A DNA stretch of 64,000 bases from DASUBN01 sp964584665. Lineage in GTDB: Bacteria; Pseudomonadota; Gammaproteobacteria; Natronospirales; REEB76. The DNA lies in NCBI GenBank assembly GCA_964584665.1, contig CAZPAO010000007.1, positions 1-64,000 on the forward strand. Direction: 5' to 3'. The translations under genes were made by a program, and so were the position numbers. Positions 8,602 to 15,521 of this stretch are shown here, one piece after another (within the stretch, counting starts at the first letter, position 1; every line of letters starts with the position of its first letter). Under the pieces are notes generated by a model that worked only from the letters and a program-made list of their open reading frames with translations, made no database searches and had not been told where the DNA came from.

Positions 8602-9582
8602 TCAGTTGATCTGGACTTTGAACGTGACAAGTTGGGCGCTGGCGGTGGCCGCCAGCGCCCCGAGGTCGACGGTGATGGACCCAGGGGTGGTGACGTTGAA
8701 GTCACCGGGGTCACCGTCTCCCGTGCCATCACCCAGTGCTGTGCCGTTCAGGGTCAGGCTGCCCGGCACGTAAGTGGTGTTGGCGGGGATCGCATCGGTC
8801 ACCAGCGCGCTGTTGGCGGAGCTGATGCCGGTCGGAGTCACTTTGATGGTGTAGAGGATGGTGGCGCCCGAGACTGGAAGGTCTCCACCCTTGGGGTCTG
8901 TCACCTTGGCAGACCTCTGCATGATCAGGAATGGGCTGTTGGCCACCATATATTCGCCCTTGTCCGCGGCCTTGCCGCCGGAATGGCCCAGCACCGCGTC
9001 CACGCCGCCGTCGCCGGCGCCGTGCCTGAGCTGGCCGGGGTTGCCGGTGAATGTGTTGGAAGCAGCCTTGAGGCGCGCGAAGGCACGGTTCCCGTCCACC
9101 ACGCTGCCCGGGATATCGCTCACGATCAGCACGTCCACTGAGGCGCCACTCGCCAGCACCGGATCGTTGCTGCCGGGGGCGTAGAGCACGTCGCCCACGG
9201 AGAAGTCGCCGCTGGCGTCGGAATCGAAGTAGATGCGGGCGTTGGCGGGATCGAACTGGTCGTTGCTGAGGTTCGCGGCCACAGCGAGCGTGAAAGCCTC
9301 AGTGCCGTTGCCGGTGTTGGTGACGCGGAACAGCAGGGACTGGTCGGTGGCGCCGGGTTGCACCTGCACGGGTGCCCCGTTCTGCCAGGTGACGGTGACG
9401 TCGATGAGTTCATCGACGGTGACGGTGTTGAGTGTGGTGGTATTGGAATAGCTGACACCGCTGACGGTGTAATCCACCGTCGCGGTATTGTTGATCTGGG
9501 TACCGGGTGCCACACCGGCGGCGTTAGCGGGCAGGCTGATGGCAACCCCCGTCGCCAACAGCACGCCGAACCAAGTTTTCAT
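8602..9582 (-). CDS. Secreted DUF11-type protein (326 aa)
   Basis: A signal peptide (MKTWFGVLLATGVAISLPANA) precedes a beta-rich region with INNTATVDYTVSG and FRVTNTGNGTEAFTL, an acidic stretch YFDSDASGDFSVGD that looks like a calcium-binding loop, and a C-terminal DUF11 repeat from about residue 215 (SGATILYTIKVTPTG) ending in LVTFKVQIN. It has no membrane anchor and no sorting signal. It is the first gene of the minus-strand DUF11 cluster, with a perfect -35 TTGACA promoter about 100 bases upstream. It is paralogous in layout to the 393-residue protein at 6658-7839. The molecular role is unknown. Confidence 0.85.
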   Translation of the reverse strand: MKTWFGVLLATGVAISLPANAAGVAPGTQINNTATVDYTVSGVSYSNTTTLNTVTVDELIDVTVTWQNGAPVQVQPGATDQSLLFRVTNTGNGTEAFTLAVAANLSNDQFDPANARIYFDSDASGDFSVGDVLYAPGSNDPVLASGASVDVLIVSDIPGSVVDGNRAFARLKAASNTFTGNPGQLRHGAGDGGVDAVLGHSGGKAADKGEYMVANSPFLIMQRSAKVTDPKGGDLPVSGATILYTIKVTPTGISSANSALVTDAIPANTTYVPGSLTLNGTALGDGTGDGDPGDFNVTTPGSITVDLGALAATASAQLVTFKVQIN

Positions 9583-9682
9583 CGCCTAATATCGCTCCCT
9601 TAAGGGTTCTGCCTGAGTGATACGAGCGTCCCCTCTGCCGGGAGGCCGGTATCCGCTCTTGATTAATGTCTTCGTGGCTACT

Positions 9683-9711
9683 ATTGTCTTAATACAGGCA
9701 TAATATGTCAA
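9683..9711 (-). promoter_or_regulatory. Promoter of the minus-strand DUF11 cluster
   Basis: The minus strand has -35 TTGACA (9706-9711), a 17-bp spacer and -10 GACAAT (9683-9688), leaving a leader of about 95 bases before the ATG at 9582. It sits in an unusually AT-rich patch (about 9660-9830) between the divergent DUF11 transcripts. The leader contains the palindrome CCCTTAAGGG near 9598-9607. Confidence 0.6.
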
Positions 9712-9737
9712 CACATTTTACTATTTTATTTTACATA

Positions 9738-9746
9738 TGGTATAGT
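9738..9746 (+). promoter_or_regulatory. Extended -10 promoter candidate for the 1135-residue DUF11 gene
   Basis: The plus strand reads TGG-TATAGT, an extended -10 element, in the AT-rich divergent region. No good -35 lies 17 bases upstream. The implied leader is about 170 bases and contains a stem-loop GGGCTGC/GCAGCCC near 9830-9852. No known riboswitch was recognised in it. Confidence 0.4.
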
Positions 9747-9922
9747 ATCGCTGTGCGTAAAGTCATGTTTTGAGTAGGGAAAGATACTTTGCTCAGAAAT
9801 AGACTTAATCTAAACATGTGTCGTGGGTTGGGGGCTGCTAACCTATGCAGCCCTTATGGGGTGCGGGCCCCAGGTATTTCGGGCATCTTGGCGGGAGAAG
9901 ATCGAGGCCTATAAGTCCAAAA

Positions 9923-12900
9923 ATGAGCGTTCCCACCTCTTTCTTACATAAGGTATTGGGCCGCCCCGCGGCCCTATTGGCGTGCCTGTTGGGCCTGGGG
10001 TTCACTCTCGCTCTGCCCCAGACAGCTCAGGCCGGCACCGCCGTGACCCTTTTCAACAGCCTCGCCGGCAACATCAACTTCGTCACCACCGGCGGCACAT
10101 TCCGTACCAAGGCCAACGACGGTACCGGCACCAACCCCGCCTGCCAGGTGACCACCACCAGCAGCGGCGCCCTCTCAGGCATCCCGGCTGGATCCACCAT
10201 CGTCGCGGCCTACCTCTACTACGCCGGCTCCAGCAACACGGTGGACACCGCCGTGACCCTGAACGGCACCAACGTCACGGCTGACCGGACCTTCACGGAT
10301 ACCTCGGTGGAAGCCTTCTACGGCGGATTCGTGGACCTCACCGGTGACGGGATCGTGACCGGCAATGGCACCTATACCCTCACCAACCTCGCCATCAGCA
10401 CCGGCAACCCCTGGTGCGGCGACGAGACGGTGCTGGGCGGCTGGTCGCTGGTGGTCATCTACCTGAACAACACCACCGAGACGAACCGCGTCATCAACAT
10501 CTATGACGGGTTCCAGGTGTTCCAGAACAACTCCATCACCCTGACTCCTGCCAACTTCCATGTGCCGACTTCCTCCATCAACGGCAAGTTCGCGGTGGTC
10601 ACCTGGGAGGGCGATCCCACCCTGTCCGGCAACGAGACCCTCTCGTTCAACGGCACGGTGCTTACGGACAACTGCAATGGCACCAACAACCAGTACAACT
10701 CCACCATCAACACGCTGACCTGTACCGGTACTGCTGCCACGGACGACGTGTATTACGGCGTGGACATCGACACCTTCAGCATCAGCGCCCTGCTCACGGC
10801 CAACGAGACCACCGCCACCACCTTCTACCAGTCCGGCGGTGACGCGGTGGTGCTCGCTGCCCAGGTCATCAGCATCTCGAATGTGCCGGTCTCCGACCTC
10901 AGCATGAACAAGACCCATTCCGGCAACTTCGTCGCCGGCAGCAATGGCAGCTATACACTGACGGTCACCAACAACGGCCCGGCCACGGTCACCGGCACCA
11001 CTACGGTGACGGACACGCTGCCCACCGGCGAGACCTACGTCTCCGCCACCGGCACCGGGTGGTCTTGCGCGAACGCCAGCGGCACCGTCACCTGCACCAG
11101 CACCGCGGCAGTGACCAGCGGCGCCAACTACAACCCCATCACCCTGACGGTGGCGGTGGCGAGCACCGTGTCGGCCTCCATCGCCAACAGCGCCTCTGTC
11201 AGCAACACCACCCTGTTCGACAACGTGTCGGGCAACAACAGCGACACCGACACGGCCACGGTGATGACGGCCTCCGACCTGCAGATCACCAAGACCCATA
11301 CCGGCGGCAACCTCACCGCCGGGACGCCGACCACGTATACCCTCACGGTCAAGAACAACGGCCCCCAGACCGTCACGGCCAGCGGCACCACCACCGTGAC
11401 CGACGTGCTGCCGGCGGGTGAGACCTACGTCTCCGCCACCGGCACCGGCTGGACCTGCGCGAACGCCAGCGGCACGGTCACCTGCACCAGCACCACCGCC
11501 ATGACCAGCGGCACCAGCCTGCCCGCCATCACCCTCAAGGTGATGCTGAGCGGCAGCGCCACCTCGCCCACGGCGAACACGGCCAGCGTCTCCAATTCCC
11601 TGGTGAGCGACACCAACAACACCAACGACAGCGCCACCGACTCGGCCACCGTCAACACTCCGAACTACGTCACCGCCACCAAGACGGTTACGGACCTCAC
11701 CCAGAGCCCGACCGTGACCGGCGACACGCTGCAGTACACCATCACCATCACCGACACGGCGGGCCAGCCGGGCAGCAACATCGAGGTGACGGACGCCCTG
11801 GATCCGGATCTCTCCGGCCTCTCAGTCACCACCAAGCCGGCCGGCAGCACCGACAGTTCCACCGGCACCAACCTGGACATCACCGGCATCAGCATCCCTG
11901 CCAACGGGACGGTGACCATCGTGTTCACGGCCACGGTGACCGGCTCACCGGGTGATGTGATCAACAACACCGCCACCATCATCGGCGGCACCACCAGCCC
12001 GACCCCCAGCTCACCGCCGGTGATCGTGACCGGCACCACCACCGGCAACAAGGTCCTGTACCTGCTGCCGGCCGGCATCGGCGCCGCCACGGGCAGCTTC
12101 CACCGCGTGCAGGGCACGGTCAGCACCACGGCCAAGAACGACAACATCGCCACCAACGGCGGCACCGCGGTCTGGACCCTGCTCTACAAGACCGCGAAGG
12201 CCACCACCATCACCGGCAACCTGGTGGCCAACATGTACATCGCCCGCGGCTCGACCCAGAACCGCACGGGCACCCGCAGCATCTCGGTGAAGCTGGCGGC
12301 GGGCGCGAGTTCGCTGACCGGCACCAACACCAACTGCACGCCCACCAGCACCACCGTGCCGACCCTCTGCGCCGTAAACATCACCGGCACCCTGGCGATC
12401 CCGGCGGGCACGCAGCTGACCATGACCCTGACGAACACAACCACAAGCGACAACCGGCTCACCATCGCCTTGTTCCCGTTCCAGAACGCGGCGCGCCAGA
12501 GTTCGCTCACCTTCGACCTGAACCCGGCCATCAACGTGGACAGCGTCGATTTCTTCAACACCGTCTACCCCAGCACCAGCACCCAGTCGGTGTTCGAGCC
12601 GAATCAGAGCGTATTCATCCGCACGGTGATCAGCGATCCCTTCGGCTGCTTCGACATCGGCACCGGAACCTTGACGCTCACCGACCCGGCCAGCACCGTG
12701 CAGGTGAACAATGCGAACCTGCTGACCCTGAACAAGACCGCCTGCACGGTGCCGACAGCACCCAATGCCTATGCCGCCACCCAGACCTTCGAATACACCT
12801 ATGCCCTCGGCACCAGCCCCGCGAACGGCTACTGGACGGCATCGGTGATGTCGAAGGAAGGCGCCGAGCAGACCATCTCCAACACCGGCAGCGACACCTT

Positions 12901-13330
12901 CCAGGTGGGCGTGCCGAGCCTGCTGATCGTGAAGTCCGTGACCATCGCGGCGGATCCGCTGGGCAGCGCCAAGCCCCGAGCCTTCTCCGGTTCCACCGCC
13001 CAGTACAACATCGTGGTGAGCAACACCGGCATCGGTGGAGCCAATGGGGTGTTCGTGACCGACGCCATCCCGGCCAATTCCGGGTTCATCGTCGGCAGCC
13101 AGACCTTCACCGACGGTTCCACTTCCAGCGGCCTCGCAGCACCCACGTTCAGTTACGACAACGGCAGCTGCGCGGGGACCTTCACCTACAGCCCGGTGGG
13201 CGGCGCGGGTGCCGTAGACGCGAACGTGAAGTGCGTGAAGGCCACCTTCACCGCCGCCACCAACATGAACGGCCAGACCGGCGTCACCGCCCCTTTCTTC
13301 ACAATCACCTTCAAGACCCAGGTGAATTGA
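9923..13330 (+). CDS. Large secreted multi-DUF11 protein (1135 aa)
   Basis: The function is unknown; it is probably a surface or matrix protein. The ATG at 9923 is chosen because it starts a clean signal peptide (MSVPTSFLHKVLGRP, hydrophobic core, QTAQAG). The upstream ATG at 9845 sits inside a stem-loop and would add 26 unrelated residues. Residues of about 30-320 form an N-terminal beta domain (IVAAYLYYAGSS, GGWSLVVIY, reminiscent of DUF3344-type domains). Three DUF11 repeats follow at about 323-450, 450-580 and 580-703, then a different beta region at 706-990 and a last DUF11 repeat ending in FFTITFKTQVN. The first two repeats share a nearly identical 93-base segment, a sign of recent duplication. 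It is Thr/Ser/Asn/Gly-rich, with few Lys or Arg. There is no LPXTG, PEP-CTERM or barrel, so how it is held at the surface is unclear. It is divergent from the four-gene minus-strand cluster. Confidence 0.85.
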   Translation: MSVPTSFLHKVLGRPAALLACLLGLGFTLALPQTAQAGTAVTLFNSLAGNINFVTTGGTFRTKANDGTGTNPACQVTTTSSGALSGIPAGSTIVAAYLYYAGSSNTVDTAVTLNGTNVTADRTFTDTSVEAFYGGFVDLTGDGIVTGNGTYTLTNLAISTGNPWCGDETVLGGWSLVVIYLNNTTETNRVINIYDGFQVFQNNSITLTPANFHVPTSSINGKFAVVTWEGDPTLSGNETLSFNGTVLTDNCNGTNNQYNSTINTLTCTGTAATDDVYYGVDIDTFSISALLTANETTATTFYQSGGDAVVLAAQVISISNVPVSDLSMNKTHSGNFVAGSNGSYTLTVTNNGPATVTGTTTVTDTLPTGETYVSATGTGWSCANASGTVTCTSTAAVTSGANYNPITLTVAVASTVSASIANSASVSNTTLFDNVSGNNSDTDTATVMTASDLQITKTHTGGNLTAGTPTTYTLTVKNNGPQTVTASGTTTVTDVLPAGETYVSATGTGWTCANASGTVTCTSTTAMTSGTSLPAITLKVMLSGSATSPTANTASVSNSLVSDTNNTNDSATDSATVNTPNYVTATKTVTDLTQSPTVTGDTLQYTITITDTAGQPGSNIEVTDALDPDLSGLSVTTKPAGSTDSSTGTNLDITGISIPANGTVTIVFTATVTGSPGDVINNTATIIGGTTSPTPSSPPVIVTGTTTGNKVLYLLPAGIGAATGSFHRVQGTVSTTAKNDNIATNGGTAVWTLLYKTAKATTITGNLVANMYIARGSTQNRTGTRSISVKLAAGASSLTGTNTNCTPTSTTVPTLCAVNITGTLAIPAGTQLTMTLTNTTTSDNRLTIALFPFQNAARQSSLTFDLNPAINVDSVDFFNTVYPSTSTQSVFEPNQSVFIRTVISDPFGCFDIGTGTLTLTDPASTVQVNNANLLTLNKTACTVPTAPNAYAATQTFEYTYALGTSPANGYWTASVMSKEGAEQTISNTGSDTFQVGVPSLLIVKSVTIAADPLGSAKPRAFSGSTAQYNIVVSNTGIGGANGVFVTDAIPANSGFIVGSQTFTDGSTSSGLAAPTFSYDNGSCAGTFTYSPVGGAGAVDANVKCVKATFTAATNMNGQTGVTAPFFTITFKTQVN

Positions 13331-13355
13331 CCAGCGACGGTCCCGCAGTCTGCAT

Positions 13356-13385
13356 AAAAAAAACCCGGCCAGAGCCGGGTTTTTT
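13356..13385. terminator. Bidirectional terminator between the DUF11 gene and gltX
   Basis: The stem CCCGGC/GCCGGG with loop CAGA has eight A on the left and six T on the right. It can end transcription from both sides: the plus-strand DUF11 gene (stop at 13330) and the minus-strand gltX (stop at 13407). Confidence 0.92.
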
Positions 13386-13406
13386 ATGGGCGGCGCTTGA
13401 ACGCGC

Positions 13407-14810
13407 TCAGGCCTGGGCCTCGATGAAACGGACGGCCCGGTCCAAGCGTGTGAGGGATGTCTCGCGGCCGAGGAGTTCGAGGGTCGCGTCGATGGGTGGC
13501 GAGATGCCGCCACCGGACACCGCCACCCGCAGGGGTTGAGCCAGCTTGCCGAGCTTCAGGCCCAGCGCTTCGGCGGTATGGTTCAGCGCATCATGCAGGG
13601 CCGGGGCGGACCACTCCGGCAGCGCCACCAGCTTCTCCCGCAGGGTCATGAGACCCGGCAGCACATCGGGCGTCAGGTTCTTGGCCGCGGCCTGGGGGTC
13701 GTATTCCTTCACGTCCTCGAAGAAGAAGCGGCTGCCCTCCGCCATCTCCTTGAAGGTCTTGGCCCGCTCCTGCTGGGCCTTCACCAGGCCCTCGAGCGAA
13801 GGCCCCTTGGACACGTCCACGCCCATGCGCGCGAGATGCCAGCCGAGTTCCGCCGCGAGACGCGGCAGGTCGCCGGTCTTGATGTAGTGCTGGTTGAGCC
13901 AGAGCAGCTTCTGCGGGTTGATGGCGGACGCGGAGGTGTTCACGTCCTTGATGTCGAAGAGCTTGACCATCTCCTCCCGGCTGAAGACTTCCTGGTCGCC
14001 GTGGGACCAGCCGAGGCGCACCAGGTAGTTCAGCACCGCTTCCGGCAGGAACCCATCCTCACGATATTGCATCACGCTCACGGCACCATGGCGCTTGGAG
14101 AGCTTGGTGCCATCCGGCCCCAGGATCATGGGCAGGTGCGCGTACTGGGGCGGCGTGTAGCCCAAGGCCTTCAGGATGTTCAGTTGCCGCGGGGTGTTGT
14201 TGAGGTGGTCGTCGCCGCGGATCACATGGGTGATGCGCATGTCCATGTCGTCCACCACCACGCAGAAGTTGTAGGTGGGGTTGCCGTCGGAGCGCACGAT
14301 GATGAGGTCGTCCAGCTCGTGGTTATCGAACACCACGCGGCCTTTGACCGCGTCATCCACCACCGTCTGCCCTTCCTGGGGGTTCTTGAAGCGGATCACG
14401 GGCGTGACACCGGGCTTCGGCTCGGTGCGGTCGCGGCAGCGGCCGTCATAGCGGGGCTTCTCCTTGCGGGCCATCTGCTCGGCACGCATGGCATCCAGCT
14501 CATCTTTGCTGCAATAACAGTGGTAGGCGGTACCGGCCTTGAGCATCCCCTGGGCCACCTCCCGGTAGCGGTCGAAACGCTGTGTCTGGTAGTACGGGCC
14601 CTCGTCCTGCTTGAGGTCGAGCCAGGCCATGCCGTCCAGGATCGCCTGCACCGCCGCCTCGGTGGAACGCTCCCGGTCCGTGTCCTCCACCCGCAGGACG
14701 AACGTGCCGCCATGGTGGCGGGAATACAGCCAGCAGAAGAGCGCGGTGCGGGCGCCGCCGATGTGCAGGTAGCCCGTGGGGCTGGGGGCGAAACGGGTGC
14801 GGACGGTCAT
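13407..14810 (-). CDS. gltX: Glutamate--tRNA ligase 1
   Basis: Class I aminoacyl-tRNA synthetase that charges tRNA-Glu with glutamate in the cytoplasm. The 467-residue length is normal. The HIGH-type motif is in TRFAPSPTGYLHIGGARTAL, the KMSKS-type loop is KLSKRHGAVSV, and the zinc-binding segment has CYCSKDE and a later Cys near residues 98-130. This copy is closest in layout to the canonical proteobacterial enzyme. A second, divergent copy lies at 36052-37461. Two copies usually mean that one charges tRNA-Gln for conversion by GatCAB, but the specificity of each cannot be read with certainty here. Confidence 0.95.
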   Translation of the reverse strand: MTVRTRFAPSPTGYLHIGGARTALFCWLYSRHHGGTFVLRVEDTDRERSTEAAVQAILDGMAWLDLKQDEGPYYQTQRFDRYREVAQGMLKAGTAYHCYCSKDELDAMRAEQMARKEKPRYDGRCRDRTEPKPGVTPVIRFKNPQEGQTVVDDAVKGRVVFDNHELDDLIIVRSDGNPTYNFCVVVDDMDMRITHVIRGDDHLNNTPRQLNILKALGYTPPQYAHLPMILGPDGTKLSKRHGAVSVMQYREDGFLPEAVLNYLVRLGWSHGDQEVFSREEMVKLFDIKDVNTSASAINPQKLLWLNQHYIKTGDLPRLAAELGWHLARMGVDVSKGPSLEGLVKAQQERAKTFKEMAEGSRFFFEDVKEYDPQAAAKNLTPDVLPGLMTLREKLVALPEWSAPALHDALNHTAEALGLKLGKLAQPLRVAVSGGGISPPIDATLELLGRETSLTRLDRAVRFIEAQA

Positions 14811-15002
14811 GGGGCCTCGGTCTCTCGAAAAAAATTAAGTGCGGGACTTCATATAAAGTCAGCGATTTTAGCAGACCACGACACACCATTTCACTTAATG
14901 CACGCCTGCCTCCCTGCTGCATATGGGCTGGCGAGTGCCCCGACTGAAACTATGTCAACCCCGCTCACATGTCACGAAAAGACTGGTCTATGGGCCCGCT
15001 GT

Positions 15003-15011
15003 TGTTAGAAT
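15003..15011 (+). promoter_or_regulatory. Extended -10 promoter of the PilZ-like gene
   Basis: TGT-TAGAAT is an extended -10 element 35 bases before the ATG at 15047. The predicted leader of about 30 bases contains the AGAGGT ribosome-binding site. No convincing -35 is present. Confidence 0.45.
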
Positions 15012-15046
15012 CGCCCCATGGGGTCGATAGTCAGAGGTCTACAGTC

Positions 15047-15391
15047 ATGCTCACCAGTCCGGGACCAGACAAGCCCGCGATGAAGACCGAAGAGAAGGCC
15101 ATCATCCACATGCTGAACGTGGGTGGCGAGGACGTGACCGTCTCGAAGTTCTATGGCACCACCGTGGACCTCACCGCCCATAGCGTGAAGATCCGCACCA
15201 GCAAGAAGATGCAGTTGGGCGGCAACGTGGAAGTGCTCCTGAACCTGGAGAGCCACAAGAAGTCCTACCACCTCTCCGGCGTGATCACCGGCATCGAGGG
15301 GTCCCGCGGCGAATCAGGTTACCTGGTGCACATCACACTGAATCACAAGCAGGAAGGCGATACGCCTCTCTGGAAAAAACTCTTCCACTGA
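15047..15391 (+). CDS. PilZ-domain-like protein (114 aa)
   Basis: A small cytoplasmic protein whose residues of about 40-105 follow the PilZ beta-barrel pattern: VDLTAHSVKIRTSKKMQLGG, VEVLLNLES, YHLSGVITGIE, YLVHITLNH. The RxxxR c-di-GMP-binding motif normally preceding the DLS-like turn is missing; the segment before it is VTVSKFYGTT. It may therefore resemble the non-binding PilZ type or bind another partner. The start at 15047 is chosen for AGAGGT 8 bases upstream. It stands alone between gltX and hrpB and lies in the same window as FimV and a FimX-like protein. PilZ-like is a fold-pattern inference, not a firm family call. Confidence 0.65.
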   Translation: MLTSPGPDKPAMKTEEKAIIHMLNVGGEDVTVSKFYGTTVDLTAHSVKIRTSKKMQLGGNVEVLLNLESHKKSYHLSGVITGIEGSRGESGYLVHITLNHKQEGDTPLWKKLFH

Positions 15392-15521
15392 TCAAAGCTG
15401 CTGCGCTCGGCAGGGCGTTCTCTGTAGCAGGGATGCGTACGTGCCGCGGAGCACAGGGTGTGCGAGAGCGGCGAGCGCGAGGCACGCCTAGCCCCGACTT
15501 CGCTCGACGCTTTGAATCTTC

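Noticed and set aside
9583..9922. Riboswitch or small RNA in the divergent DUF11 region
   Set aside because: Stem-loops exist but match no known aptamer core, and no independent promoter-terminator pair frames an RNA gene.
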